In this document: in pieces, positions 25,703-35,177 of the stretch
Position numbering within the stretch: position 1 is the stretch's first letter
How the letters are laid out: every line of letters begins with the position of its first letter
Origin: Lactiplantibacillus herbarum
GTDB lineage: Bacteria; Bacillota; Bacilli; Lactobacillales; Lactobacillaceae
NCBI RefSeq assembly: GCF_001039045.1
Contig: NZ_LFEE01000037.1
Location: 1 to 40,765, forward strand
DNA length: 40,765 nt
Reading direction: 5' to 3'
The notes under the pieces: generated by a model
What the model saw: only the letters and a program-made list of their open reading frames with translations
Database searches by the model: none
What the model was told of the DNA's origin: nothing
Position numbers and translations under genes: made by a program

Positions 25703-26314
25703 ATGCAATTTCAAGCAAGGAAAGTGCTGTGGTTAACGATTAGTGCCAGTAGTCTGACCATTTTTGCTGGCTTTGGTCATTTAGCTGTCAGTCATCACCG
25801 TTTACAGGCTAGTACCGCCCACCCTGTTAAAACCACACCTACGACACATCGCAGCAAACCAGCTAAGGTCGTTCCAATTGATTGGCACGCGCCCTCAATG
25901 AAGAAAAGTTATCCTAATCTCACTCAATACCCCGACCTCAAGATTCGCGTCTCAATTGCAGATCAGCGCGTTTACTTAGAAAGTCATTATCAGAAACTAT
26001 ATACAATGCTGGCTTCAACAGGTAAAACTGGCGATGACACCCCCAAAGGTAGCTTTGAGATTCAACCCGAACGCGGCCTGAATTTCTATAACAGCCAATC
26101 CGGCGAAGGCGCCAATTACTGGGTCTCATTCAAAGATCATGGCATCTACCTCTTCCATTCCGTCCCCGTTGATGCGCAGGGACATTACGTTGTTCGTGAG
26201 GCCGAACAACTTGGTAAGGTCGCAAACTCACACGGCTGCATTCGCCTAACAATCTCAGATGCTAAGTGGCTCTATGAAAATATTCCAACGCATACCCCCG
26301 TAGAGGTCAGTTGA
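25703..26314 (+). CDS. L,D-transpeptidase (YkuD domain), membrane-anchored
   Basis: 203 residues. An N-terminal signal or anchor (about 8-29) is followed by a Thr/His/Lys-rich linker and the YkuD domain (about 78-203). The catalytic motif is complete: FHS at 151-153 and SHGCIRL with Cys179. The preceding GKTGDDTPKGSF is typical. Such enzymes form 3-3 peptidoglycan cross-links or attach groups to diaminopimelate outside the membrane, and resist most beta-lactams. AAGGAG precedes the ATG. The stop TGA overlaps the ATG of the MFS gene by one base, so the two are co-translated. Confidence 0.93.
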   Translation: MQFQARKVLWLTISASSLTIFAGFGHLAVSHHRLQASTAHPVKTTPTTHRSKPAKVVPIDWHAPSMKKSYPNLTQYPDLKIRVSIADQRVYLESHYQKLYTMLASTGKTGDDTPKGSFEIQPERGLNFYNSQSGEGANYWVSFKDHGIYLFHSVPVDAQGHYVVREAEQLGKVANSHGCIRLTISDAKWLYENIPTHTPVEVS

Positions 26315-27465
26315 TGAATTTGATGAAAAATCGGTCCATTGCTTTTCAGCATAACTTTTATCCCTACTTTGGCAGTATGATCATTACGTTCTTTGGTTTC
26401 TATGGCTTCACTTACTTAGTAACGTGGGTCGTTAGCCACCATTCCAATAATCCACAATTACTTGGCACAATTTTAGCCCTCACCATGCTACCCGCAATCT
26501 TTTTAAACTTGATTGCTGGCCGGGTTCTCCAATACTTTTCCGCCCGTAGGATCATGTTCATTACTGATTTACTGACAGGATTACTATTCATCATTGCTTA
26601 TTTTCTACTTCAATTCAGTCCCTGGGAGACCCTCTGTTTAACCATTGTCGCTGTTCTCAACAAATCAATCGGTGTTTTTTATAAGCTCAGCAATAAGACT
26701 ATTTTACCGGCACTCTTCGCACCTAACGAGCTAGCAACTGTCAATGGTTATCAAACTCAGATTAGGCAACTAGCTATCGTCAGTGCCACCATGTTGGTTA
26801 CCCTAGCATTGCTCTGGTTGCCACCAGCAGTTCTGATTCTACTGATGGGCATTGCCTTTCTGCTATCAGCCGGCTTAGATCTCCAATTACAGACCACATC
26901 GATCTCAATTTCACAGACTTCAATTACTACTCAAGCCCCCTTTCGTTTGCCATGGGGGCTGCTAATAAATGCAATCAGTGGCTGCTTGATTGATGCGACT
27001 ATTGCCGTCACGATTCCCTGGTTGACGGTAACTTATTTACATCGTGGTTGGGAACTAAGCTGGTTATTGACCGCTGCCGCACTTGGCATCATGAGCGCTC
27101 CCATTATTTCAAAACGGCTACCGACTCAGTCACTACTCAAATTAACACAAATTACTAGCCTCTGTTTATTAGTGATGTGGCCTGTATTTCCCGTACTCTT
27201 AGGCTCCATGTATTTATTGGGCTTAACTCGTGGTCAATTCAACATCCAATTCTTTACGACCTTACAGACCACGACTAACGTTAATCAAACGATGATGTGG
27301 ACCTTAGCTATCCTTGATGGTACCACAGTCATTGGTAACTTAGCGACACCGTTCTTAATCAATTGGCTTGGACCGTGGAGTCTGCCATCACTAGGATTAA
27401 GTTTATTACTTCTCGGTTTACTTCAAAAACATCCTGGTTTTCGACGAATCCTAACGCCTGACTGA
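26314..27465 (+). CDS. Major facilitator superfamily exporter
   Basis: 383 residues from the ATG at 26314, with GAGGT six bases upstream; a TTG one codon earlier is the alternative. About 10-12 hydrophobic helices are visible, with a basic loop between helices 2 and 3 (GRVLQYFSARRIMF) of the MFS type. It resembles drug/MFS exporters of the MefA-like kind. It overlaps the L,D-transpeptidase gene, which suggests that it moves a wall-active compound or peptide; this is inference. It converges on the ATPase gene at 27518. Confidence 0.85.
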   Translation: MNLMKNRSIAFQHNFYPYFGSMIITFFGFYGFTYLVTWVVSHHSNNPQLLGTILALTMLPAIFLNLIAGRVLQYFSARRIMFITDLLTGLLFIIAYFLLQFSPWETLCLTIVAVLNKSIGVFYKLSNKTILPALFAPNELATVNGYQTQIRQLAIVSATMLVTLALLWLPPAVLILLMGIAFLLSAGLDLQLQTTSISISQTSITTQAPFRLPWGLLINAISGCLIDATIAVTIPWLTVTYLHRGWELSWLLTAAALGIMSAPIISKRLPTQSLLKLTQITSLCLLVMWPVFPVLLGSMYLLGLTRGQFNIQFFTTLQTTTNVNQTMMWTLAILDGTTVIGNLATPFLINWLGPWSLPSLGLSLLLLGLLQKHPGFRRILTPD

Positions 27466-27517
27466 AGCCTCTTCACCAACTAAATATCTATTGTCCAGTC
27501 AACTCATCAGCTTGCAT

Positions 27518-28174
27518 TCATGCGGCTAGTTTTTCCAATAAATTTTCAGCATCGACTAAAACAGATTCCGGATTGGTTCGTGCATCATTAATCATACCCA
27601 GTGGTTGTATATCTAGCGCTTCAAATTCAACATGCCGTTGTCGAAATTGTTGATGAAATGGAATCAATTCACTTGGTGCGAACGCTGGCTTCATCATCGC
27701 CGGAACCGAATAACGATTTAGTACGGTATAAATTTTCGGTTTCGTTACCGTATATTCCATACTGAATTGGAGCGCATCCAAGTCTTGGCAGAGCACCTTA
27801 TTAATATCAGTCGCCGCAGAGTAAGTCAAAATAAAGCGATCTGCTAAGGGTAGCCAACATTCATTCAGTAACCACGTATAATTATCATGCGTCGGACCGG
27901 CTGAACCAAGATCTACTAATAAATAATCTGTTTGAACGCTCTGTAGCGCCAACGAGAAATCAATCCGCTCATCTGGCGTCTGCAGATCAGATTGCCAATG
28001 GTACCGTCGTTCTTTGTCAATGGTCGTCCAAGCTGCCGTCTGATAGTCACAGCATACGATCGTAACGGTTGCCTGCCAAGTTGTCAGCACGTTAGCAAGT
28101 GCCAGCGTTAACAGGCTTTTCCCACTAGCACTCTGGGTGCCACCGACGACGACTGTTTGTGTTTGTCGCTTCAA
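27518..28174 (-). CDS. P-loop ATPase/GTPase of the ParA/MinD (SIMIBI) type, unknown role
   Basis: 218 residues if started at the TTG at 28174, where GGAGG lies eight bases before it. A GTG frame from 28204 is possible but has no ribosome site. The Walker A-like loop is GGTQSASGKS (about 9-18) and the Walker B-like strand is DYLLVDLGSAG. After that no family-specific motif was recognised. It lacks a visible ParB or MinC partner. Architecture fits chromosome- or cofactor-type P-loop enzymes such as dethiobiotin synthetase relatives. Its upstream region has a 28-bp perfect palindrome. Confidence 0.6.
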   Translation of the reverse strand: MKRQTQTVVVGGTQSASGKSLLTLALANVLTTWQATVTIVCCDYQTAAWTTIDKERRYHWQSDLQTPDERIDFSLALQSVQTDYLLVDLGSAGPTHDNYTWLLNECWLPLADRFILTYSAATDINKVLCQDLDALQFSMEYTVTKPKIYTVLNRYSVPAMMKPAFAPSELIPFHQQFRQRHVEFEALDIQPLGMINDARTNPESVLVDAENLLEKLAA

Positions 28175-28368
28175 TTCATCCGCCTCCTTAAAATAATCAT
28201 CCACAGCATAACCGGCACCCTAACCAATTACCAGCGTTTTATGGCTAACCGCAATCGCATGATCAACGTTAATGAGAAATTACTCATGACTAGACCCTTC
28301 TGTCTAAATGGCCCAACAATTCAATTGATTACGTCAACCGAACAATGCCCAACTGACTGGTAGCCGTT

Positions 28369-28396
28369 TATATTTAATGATTAATCATTAAATATA
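28369..28396. repeat. 28-bp perfect AT-rich palindrome
   Basis: Bases 28369 to 28396 are their own reverse complement with no loop, centred between 28382 and 28383. Each arm reads TATATTTAATGATT. The only GC pair is at 28379/28386. It lies about 195 bases upstream of the ATPase start at 28174 and about 240 bases from the argS stop. The surrounding 28175-28525 has no gene; direct CTTTAAATT copies occur at 28437 and 28457. It is probably an operator or a site for a symmetric DNA-binding protein. Confidence 0.75.
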
Positions 28397-28525
28397 TGTT
28401 TACCGATCAACTAACCAAACCAATTTTTTGATAACGCTTTAAATTGGTCAAGACCACTTTAAATTAATTTTCACTGATAGCATTTGTTCAAAAGATTAAC
28501 TAACTAGTCATGCAATTTCTTCATC

Positions 28526-28560
28526 AAAAAAAGCCCGCGTCCATTACTGAACGTGAGCTC
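28526..28560 (-). terminator. Intrinsic terminator of argS
   Basis: On the minus strand AGCTCACGT pairs with ACGCGGGCT (one mismatch, one wobble) and is followed by TTTTTTT. It lies about 50 bases past the stop. Confidence 0.8.
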
Positions 28561-28611
28561 TCATAACCCACTACTAACAACTGTTAGCGTGGATCAGATT
28601 AATTCATTTAA

Positions 28612-30300
28612 TTACATTTCATCTGGTGCTTTAACACCCAATAAGCGTAAGGCTTCTTTCAAGACAACACTGACACTCTTAACCAATGCCAAACGTGCGT
28701 TGAGTTCATCGTCTTCAACTAAGACCTTGGTATTACCATAATACTTGTTAAAGGCTTTAGCTAAGTGAATTGCGTACTTCGCAACGATTGATGGTTCGTA
28801 TTCAGTACTTGCACGTACCACCGTCGCTGGGAATTCGCTAAGTAACTTCAACGTATCCCAAGCAGCTGGATCACTTAAAGCTTGACCAGACGTTGCTAAT
28901 TCAGGGCTACCAGCTTTACGCAAGATACTTTCAGCACGTGCGTGAGCGTATTGAACGTAAGGGCCAGTTTCGCCTTCAAAACGAACCACTTCTTCTAAGT
29001 TAAAGTCAAAACTGTTCATCCGTTCATTCTTCAAATCATGGAAAATAACGGCGCCGATACCGACTGCATCCGCTACTTCATCCTTGTTAGGAAGATCAGG
29101 GTTCTTAGCTTCAATCTGTTGGTGTGCCAAGGTGACTGCATCATCCAGCACCTTGTCGAGTAAGATGACCCGACCACTACGAGTAGATAATTTCTTACCG
29201 TTAGACGTAATTAAACCGAATGGAATGTGGTGAATTTCGTCTGACCAGTCAAAGCCCATTTCTTTTAAGACCGCTTTTAATTGCTTGAAATGGTTAGTCT
29301 GTTCGTTACCAACCACGTAAAGTGACTGAACGAATTCATAAGTCCGCTTCCGGTAAATGGCTGCTGCCAAGTCACGGGTGATATAAAGCGTTGCACCATC
29401 AGACTTCTTGATCAAAGCTGGGTTCAAGTCGTACTTACTTAAATCAACAACTTCAGCGCCCTGACTTTCATGTAAGAGGTCTTTGGTTTCTAAGATATCA
29501 ACAACTTCTTGCATCTTATCGTTATAGAAAGCTTCACCATTGAATGAATCGAAGTCAATATCCAAGCGTTCATAGATCTGCTTGAAGGCCTTCAATGATT
29601 CAGAACGGAACCATGACCACAAGTGGGTCGCTTCTTCGTCGCCATTTTCCAACTTCTTGAACCAGTCACGGGCTTCATCGTCCATTTCTGGATGTTCAAC
29701 GTCTTCTTCATGGAAACGCACGTAATACTTCAGTAAATTATTGATAGGGTCAGCCTTAACATCGGCTTCACTACCCCACATCTTGTAAGCCGTGATCAAC
29801 TTACCGAATTGGGTTCCCCAGTCGCCTAAGTGGTTGATCTTAACGGGTTGGTAATCTAATTTACCTAAGATATTAGCTAATGAATTCCCAATAACCGTTG
29901 AGCGTAAGTGCCCCATTGAGATAGGCTTAGCAATATTAGGTGAAGACATGTCGATTGGGACTTGACCCTGTTCGCCAAGCTTGCTGTCCCCAAAATGACC
30001 GCCGTCAGTCAAGACTTGACCTAAAATGTCAGCTGCAAAGGCATCCTTCTTAAAGAAGAAGTTGACATAAGGTCCCATCGCAACGACTTGTTCGAAGTCA
30101 CTGTCATCGATTTGTTCAACGATGTCACTGGCAATCATTTGAGGTGCCTTGTGTAAGGTTTTAGCTAACGTAAACGTTGGGAAAGCTAAGTCACCCTGCT
30201 TTGATGTCTTAGGTTGTTCAATCTTAGTGATGATGTCATCACTGGTTAAATCTGGTAAAGCGGGCGCTAAGGTTGCCGCTACAAGTTGTTTGTAATCCAT
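28612..30300 (-). CDS. argS: Arginyl-tRNA synthetase
   Basis: 562 residues, the usual length. The N-terminal ArgRS additional domain (1-90) is followed by the catalytic core with the HIGH-type motif in [16 protein letters not shown] (near residue 127), [14 protein letters not shown] and the later [11 protein letters not shown] segment in the KMSKS position. The C-terminal anticodon-binding domain has [13 protein letters not shown]. It charges tRNA-Arg. Its leader contains a T-box riboswitch (30301-30539), so uncharged tRNA-Arg should turn expression on. Confidence 0.97.
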   Translation of the reverse strand: MDYKQLVAATLAPALPDLTSDDIITKIEQPKTSKQGDLAFPTFTLAKTLHKAPQMIASDIVEQIDDSDFEQVVAMGPYVNFFFKKDAFAADILGQVLTDGGHFGDSKLGEQGQVPIDMSSPNIAKPISMGHLRSTVIGNSLANILGKLDYQPVKINHLGDWGTQFGKLITAYKMWGSEADVKADPINNLLKYYVRFHEEDVEHPEMDDEARDWFKKLENGDEEATHLWSWFRSESLKAFKQIYERLDIDFDSFNGEAFYNDKMQEVVDILETKDLLHESQGAEVVDLSKYDLNPALIKKSDGATLYITRDLAAAIYRKRTYEFVQSLYVVGNEQTNHFKQLKAVLKEMGFDWSDEIHHIPFGLITSNGKKLSTRSGRVILLDKVLDDAVTLAHQQIEAKNPDLPNKDEVADAVGIGAVIFHDLKNERMNSFDFNLEEVVRFEGETGPYVQYAHARAESILRKAGSPELATSGQALSDPAAWDTLKLLSEFPATVVRASTEYEPSIVAKYAIHLAKAFNKYYGNTKVLVEDDELNARLALVKSVSVVLKEALRLLGVKAPDEM

Positions 30301-30539
30301 AAGTTCCTCCTGATATGGTGGTCACGGGACAAAAAAAGTCCCCTACATATTTCAAAAACATGTAAGAGACGAGATATTCCCGCGGTACCACTCTAATTGA
30401 TATTACATCCACTTATTATCGAATTGTCGTCTTCAAAAGCGCGCTTCCGACTACCTTAGATTCGGCTTCCATCATCCCGAACTCGCTATTCTATGGCGGT
30501 GTCGTACTCTTCTTTCTCATTAGACGTGTAAATTTTACT
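30301..30539 (-). promoter_or_regulatory. T-box riboswitch in the argS leader
   Basis: On the minus strand AGAGTGGTACCGCGGG (30394-30379) is the T-box, which pairs with the tRNA acceptor end. After it comes a terminator stem at 30370-30338 followed by TTTTTTT. Upstream are stem I elements AGAAGAGTA and a GATGATGGAAG loop. The -10 TATACT is at 30551-30546. The specifier codon was not fixed; CGG followed by A, or CGC, both lie in the expected part of stem I and both are arginine codons. Confidence 0.9.
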
Positions 30540-30571
30540 TGCGTTAGTATAACAGAATTTGACCGTTTTGA

Positions 30572-31018
30572 CTAGTTTAACCTTAATACCATGTCCTGAT
30601 GAGGAATGTCATCTTCCAAATAAATGGCCGATACCGGTTGAAAGCCAAAGCTTCTGTAGAACCGATCCAAGTAGTGCTGAGCCTGAATATTAATCTGAGC
30701 CGTATCCGGCCAAAGCACTTGAATCTGCTCAATTGCCTGCCGCAACAGCTGCTGACCATTACCTTGCCCCCGCGCTTCCGGATTAGTCACCACCCGACCA
30801 ATGCGGGCCTGATGATGATCTTCACGCATTAACCGGGCATACGCTAGCAACTTCTGATCATCATCAGTTCCAAGTAGATGCTGTGCTGTCAAATCCACAT
30901 CATCAACATCTTGAAACGGACACTGCTGCTCAACGACGAAGACAGCAATCCGCAACCAGTAGATTTTTTGCAGCTGTCGTGGCGTTAGTTCATCAAATGA
31001 AATCGTCGTAAATTGCAT
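30572..31018 (-). CDS. ElaA-like GNAT acetyltransferase
   Basis: 148 residues. It matches the ElaA family: ELTPRQLQKIYWLRIAVFVVEQ, then CPFQDVDDVDL, and the acetyl-CoA loop RVVTNPEARGQGNGQQLL with the R/Q-x-x-G-x-G pattern. The substrate is unknown. AGGGAG precedes the ATG. It is the last gene of an operon that starts with the HbpS-like gene at 33019, following the dehydrogenase by 30 bases, and it runs into the argS T-box promoter with no terminator between. Confidence 0.88.
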   Translation of the reverse strand: MQFTTISFDELTPRQLQKIYWLRIAVFVVEQQCPFQDVDDVDLTAQHLLGTDDDQKLLAYARLMREDHHQARIGRVVTNPEARGQGNGQQLLRQAIEQIQVLWPDTAQINIQAQHYLDRFYRSFGFQPVSAIYLEDDIPHQDMVLRLN

Positions 31019-31048
31019 TTTAACGCTCCCTGGTTAGTCAACCAAAAA

Positions 31049-32542
31049 CTATTTTTTTAATAAACCGCGTTCAACAAACCAACTATCTGGTTGCCAAATC
31101 CACTGATTACCGTCATTTTCAACGAGATCAAACGCTTCTTTTGGTCCCATCGTTCCCGCTGAGTACGTTGGTAAAGCACTCTGATCAGCATCCCAAGCCT
31201 GACGAATCACATCAACGATCTTCCATGATTGGGCAACTTCATCCCAATGCGTAAAGTTAGTGGCGTCACCGACAATCACATCATTGATCAAACGTTGGTA
31301 TGATTCTGGCGTGTTAGCCATCATCTGGCTATCGTGACGATAAGATAAGCGGATTGGTGCCGTTGCAGCTTGTGCATCTAAGGCTTTTCCGTTCAAGCTT
31401 AATGAAAATCCTTCAGTAGGTTGGATATAGATCGTCAAAATATTTTTCGTTGCAATATCTGAATTATTGGTCAAGTTCTTGAAGACCACGTTGATTCGTG
31501 TGCCCTTTTCCGTCAACCGTTTCCCAGTTCGAACGTAGAAAGGTACCCCACGCCAACGATCATTGTCAATCTGGAACTTACCAGCAACAAACGTTTCCGT
31601 CCGTGATTCTGGATCGACATCTGGTTCGTTACGATAAGCTTGGAATTGATCATTGTTCAACTCACCGTCAACGTATTGCCCCCGCACAAAGTTCTTAGCA
31701 ACTTCATCAGGATTGTAGATGCGAACTGATTTTAAGGCCGCAACCTTACCTTCACGAATGGCTTCTTCAGACATTTGCTTTGGTAATTCCATTGATAGTA
31801 AAGATAAGACCTGCAAAATATGATTTTGAACCATATCTTTTAAAGCCCCAGTTTGGTCATAATAACCGCCCCGTTGTTCAACACCTAAGGATTCCGCAAA
31901 CGTAATCTGCACATTCTCAACGTACTGGTTGCGCCATTGTGATTCTAATAAGCTGTTAGTAGACCGCAACGTTAAGATATTTTGAATCATCTCTTTACCC
32001 AAGTAATGATCGATTCGGAAAATATCTTTTTCAGGGAAGACGCTGGTTAATTGTTTGCTCAACTCATTAGCGGATTCATAATCCGTTCCGAAAGGTTTTT
32101 CAAGCACAACTCGGTTGAATCCAGCCGTTTCGATAATCGCAGCAGCCTTTAATTGGGTGACGATTTGACCAAAGAAACGTGGGGCCATCGCTAGGTAATA
32201 CACGCGGTTGCCAGCTAATTGATACTTGTCATCTAGCTTATCTGCTAATTGATTCAACGTTTGGTAATGTCCGGCGTCACCGACATCGTGTGATTGATAA
32301 TAAAAGTGACTTAAGAACGCACTCTGTTCCGGTTCAGTAGGATTTTGATCCGCAATGGCCTCGGCAACGACCTCACGGAAATGGTCATCACTCCATGGTC
32401 GGCGTGCGGTTCCAATAACGGCAAAATGGTCATTTAAGACTTGTTCCCGGAATAAGCGGAAGAAAGCTGGATAGAGCTTACGTTGTGCTAAATCACCGGT
32501 TGCCCCAAATAACATCATTAATACTGGTTCAGAATTATTCAT
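31049..32542 (-). CDS. zwf: Glucose-6-phosphate 1-dehydrogenase
   Basis: 497 residues from the ATG at 32542, preceded by AAGGGTG; a GTG three codons earlier is possible. GATGDLAQRKL near the start is the NADP-binding loop and RIDHYLGKE the active-site signature with catalytic His. EKPFGTD is the other family block. It oxidises glucose-6-phosphate to 6-phosphogluconolactone in the first step of the pentose phosphate pathway and makes NADPH. It is the middle gene of a three-gene operon. The same gene is also called gpd in lactobacilli. Confidence 0.97.
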   Translation of the reverse strand: MNNSEPVLMMLFGATGDLAQRKLYPAFFRLFREQVLNDHFAVIGTARRPWSDDHFREVVAEAIADQNPTEPEQSAFLSHFYYQSHDVGDAGHYQTLNQLADKLDDKYQLAGNRVYYLAMAPRFFGQIVTQLKAAAIIETAGFNRVVLEKPFGTDYESANELSKQLTSVFPEKDIFRIDHYLGKEMIQNILTLRSTNSLLESQWRNQYVENVQITFAESLGVEQRGGYYDQTGALKDMVQNHILQVLSLLSMELPKQMSEEAIREGKVAALKSVRIYNPDEVAKNFVRGQYVDGELNNDQFQAYRNEPDVDPESRTETFVAGKFQIDNDRWRGVPFYVRTGKRLTEKGTRINVVFKNLTNNSDIATKNILTIYIQPTEGFSLSLNGKALDAQAATAPIRLSYRHDSQMMANTPESYQRLINDVIVGDATNFTHWDEVAQSWKIVDVIRQAWDADQSALPTYSAGTMGPKEAFDLVENDGNQWIWQPDSWFVERGLLKK

Positions 32543-32566
32543 TAAAATCACCCTTCTATAACATTT

Positions 32567-33019
32567 TTATTCAGTAATTTTTTGTAGGACGGTTTGAAGC
32601 GCGTTAACCACGACTTCATGATCATCTAAATGATCCAAGCCCGAAACACAAATGGCTCCTGTTATTTTACCATTTTCAATGATTGGAAAGCCACCTCCGC
32701 AAACCGCTTGTGTCGAATCTTCTATCCAATCATGATAGGTCGGATTCTGATCACGTTCTGCATAAACGTACAACGAACTGTGACTACTAGCGATAACAGT
32801 CTTCACTTTCCGCTGTAACCAAGGGCTTTCCTTGCGATCATTCATCAAAAAATGCAAGACGACTAGGCCGTTATGGACAATGCGAATGCCGACTTTTTTC
32901 GGATAATGTTGCTTAACATCTTCATTGATAATTTCTGCCAAAGCTAAAGCCGTATCGTTATTAAAGCTTTTAAACGTCAGTTTCGCTTCTTGCGCCAAAA
33001 TTTCATCTTTATTCATCAT
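32567..33019 (-). CDS. HbpS/GlcG-like protein, UPF0303 family
   Basis: 150 residues of the small alpha/beta 'haem-degrading' fold. The mark is QAVCGGGFPIIENGKITGAICVSG near the C-terminus, after LQRKVKTV. Family members bind haem or sense redox in some bacteria, but most have no proven role; a redox or oxidative-stress link fits the operon with glucose-6-phosphate dehydrogenase. The start ATGATG has only a weak ribosome site (AAGGAAT at some distance). Promoter TTAATT-N17-TATACT at 33108-33136. Confidence 0.85.
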   Translation of the reverse strand: MMNKDEILAQEAKLTFKSFNNDTALALAEIINEDVKQHYPKKVGIRIVHNGLVVLHFLMNDRKESPWLQRKVKTVIASSHSSLYVYAERDQNPTYHDWIEDSTQAVCGGGFPIIENGKITGAICVSGLDHLDDHEVVVNALQTVLQKITE

Positions 33020-33107
33020 GATTGCTTGTCCAATTCCTTATTTTAAGTTTTTACCGTACTTTTTCAACTATTTCAATCTTTAGTTTGCGACTGCTTTATC
33101 TGTATTC

Positions 33108-33136
33108 AGTATACTAGCCCTAGTCATACCAATTAA
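33108..33136 (-). promoter_or_regulatory. Promoter of the zwf operon
   Basis: On the minus strand TTAATT (33136-33131), a 17-base spacer, TATACT (33113-33108), about 90 bases before the first ATG. Confidence 0.6.
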
Positions 33137-33216
33137 GCATTCTAGCTAAAGTTGGTTTAGAAGTCCTATTATCAGGGATAGGCCATTAACTTTTTGGACT
33201 TAGTGTCCAGAAATTA

Positions 33217-33260
33217 AAATAGGCAGGAGCTACTCAACAACGAGCAACTCCTGCCTATTT
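33217..33260 (-). terminator. Intrinsic terminator after the tannase-like gene
   Basis: On the minus strand AAATAGGCAGGAG pairs with CTCCTGCCTATTTT, with a partly paired inner loop, ending in T residues about 43 bases past the stop. Confidence 0.85.
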
Positions 33261-33302
33261 AGTCAAAAACCAACTTAACTCTCAAAACTGGTTTTGATTA
33301 AG

Positions 33303-35177
33303 CTATTTCAAACTCTGATTAACCCATTTAATAAAGTTAGTTTCATTATTACCGGTACGTTCTGCTTCGGTATGCCCTTGACCCCAAACTGTTGCAAAAT
33401 CAACGTTTTTGACTTGCTTATTTTGTTTTAAGGCTAAAGCAAGGTTCGTTTCAACTGTCAAAGCAGTATCAGACTGATTGATACCCGTCCGAATTCGCCA
33501 GTATTTCGCAACTTTACTAGTATTAACACCGTTATAGTAACTCGTTAAGTAATATAACGGATTATAAAGATCGAGACGTGACTGAACCGAACTTCCTTGC
33601 GCATCAGTCTTCTTCAAATCATTTTGATAAGCTTGCGCATAACTCGACTTATAGTTCTTCAGCTTCGCATATTTACTACCATTTTGTTTCAACAACTTGC
33701 TAATCGTCGAATCAAAATGATTTGCACTGCTACCACTCGTTGCAAACAATTTGTTTTCTGTTTGTTGTCGTGTCAATCCATCAAACGCGCCAACATCTTT
33801 GGAAGCCTTTTTACAATGCTTAACGAAAGCTTTCATACTACTAATCGTGGCCGTATTCTTTTTCGAATTATATGTGATCCACTTGCCGTTCTTGTTGAGT
33901 GAATTAATATAGGCTTGCGCTGTTTTATAAGTTTTTCCGCTAGTCGTGGTTTGACTTCCCATCGCACTACTACCTGATGGCATGGCACCACCCTTTGCAG
34001 TGCCAGAAGGCTTCGATCCAGTTGGCATCTTACCAGTAGTTGAACCCGTCTGCGTGGCAGCGCCACTTGGCCCCTCTGTACTGGTAGCTTTGTAAGGGAA
34101 CGTCGTATCTTTTAAGAAGTTGTTGAGTGATTGTTCAACTTCCTTCTTTAAATAAGTGGCATAACTACCAGAAGTGTAAATCCCGGTCGATGATTTTGAC
34201 AAACTCAAAGTCTTGCCATTACTATCTTTTAGGCCCAGCTTATTAATATATTGAGCATACTGAGTCGCCATGTCATTCGATAATGCATTGGTCCATGTTC
34301 CTGATTTCCGAGTACCTGAATTTGAATACTGCCCCATATTCCACTCATAAGCCTCATTAGCAGTATCCAAACTCGTAATTGGACACCAAGCCATGGCACC
34401 GTCAATCGCATCACTAGTCGATTTACCGGCAGTAGTTGCCATTGGAGCTCCGATTTTTTTCAAATACTTAGTATACTTTTTACTGTCACCAGTAGCACCC
34501 ATTAACGCACTTTGAGCACCACCGCCACTATGACCAAAGGTAAAAATCCGATTTGTATCTCCGGCAATTCGCGTTTTATTCAATCTTAGCGTTCTCACCG
34601 CAGACTTCAAATCAGTGACTCCCCATGGTGAAGATCCATTTGATTTATCCGTTTGGTTTAAACCGCGACATCCAGCAGCTACGTAAATAAATCCGGCTTT
34701 AGTATATTTAGCCGAACTGCTATCATATCCTGTTGGTGCGGTTTGTGCTGCATATCCTGGGGTATTCACCGGCATTACAATTGGTGCTGTCTTAGATGTA
34801 TACCCCTTGACCTTGGCCTTCTGATTAAATTTAATACGATAAGTTTGGTTACCGTCAGCTTTAGCGGTAACGTATTTGGCAGGGATAAAAATTCCCATTG
34901 ATTCATAAGTCTTACTGGTCGTTTTCGTGCCGTACTTAATACCAACTTGATAATAAACTTTATTCGTCGCATTATAACGCCATTTTTTTGGGTTGATTAA
35001 CAGTTTCTTGGCATTAGTAACATCATCCTTAGTTACTGTTTGCTTAGTCGCTTTAGCAACTTTGGCTGCTGTACTTTGATGTTTAGTCGTTGTTTTTGAA
35101 CTCTGACTACAAGCGGTCATTAAGGCGGTAGTTGCTAGTAAACAACCCGCCAACGGTAGAAAATGCTTCAACTTCAT
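33303..35177 (-). CDS. Lipoprotein tannase/feruloyl-esterase-like alpha/beta hydrolase
   Basis: 624 residues from the ATG at 35177, which has GGGG before it. The lipobox MTAC puts the lipid on Cys23, so it is attached outside the membrane. The nucleophile is Ser217 in GHSGGGAQS; CPITSLDTANEAYEWNMG and the later Asp in QSDTALTVE and His in WGQGHTEAE match the conserved blocks of subtype-B tannases. Catalytic residues are all present, with GHSGGG where tannases have GTSAGG, so the ester substrate may differ. An unusual Gly/Ser/Thr-rich stretch lies at about 365-412, in the lid region. It probably cleaves plant phenolic esters, but this is inferred. Lys/Thr-rich composition and the linker suggest rapid surface evolution. 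Confidence 0.8.
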   Translation of the reverse strand: MKLKHFLPLAGCLLATTALMTACSQSSKTTTKHQSTAAKVAKATKQTVTKDDVTNAKKLLINPKKWRYNATNKVYYQVGIKYGTKTTSKTYESMGIFIPAKYVTAKADGNQTYRIKFNQKAKVKGYTSKTAPIVMPVNTPGYAAQTAPTGYDSSSAKYTKAGFIYVAAGCRGLNQTDKSNGSSPWGVTDLKSAVRTLRLNKTRIAGDTNRIFTFGHSGGGAQSALMGATGDSKKYTKYLKKIGAPMATTAGKSTSDAIDGAMAWCPITSLDTANEAYEWNMGQYSNSGTRKSGTWTNALSNDMATQYAQYINKLGLKDSNGKTLSLSKSSTGIYTSGSYATYLKKEVEQSLNNFLKDTTFPYKATSTEGPSGAATQTGSTTGKMPTGSKPSGTAKGGAMPSGSSAMGSQTTTSGKTYKTAQAYINSLNKNGKWITYNSKKNTATISSMKAFVKHCKKASKDVGAFDGLTRQQTENKLFATSGSSANHFDSTISKLLKQNGSKYAKLKNYKSSYAQAYQNDLKKTDAQGSSVQSRLDLYNPLYYLTSYYNGVNTSKVAKYWRIRTGINQSDTALTVETNLALALKQNKQVKNVDFATVWGQGHTEAERTGNNETNFIKWVNQSLK

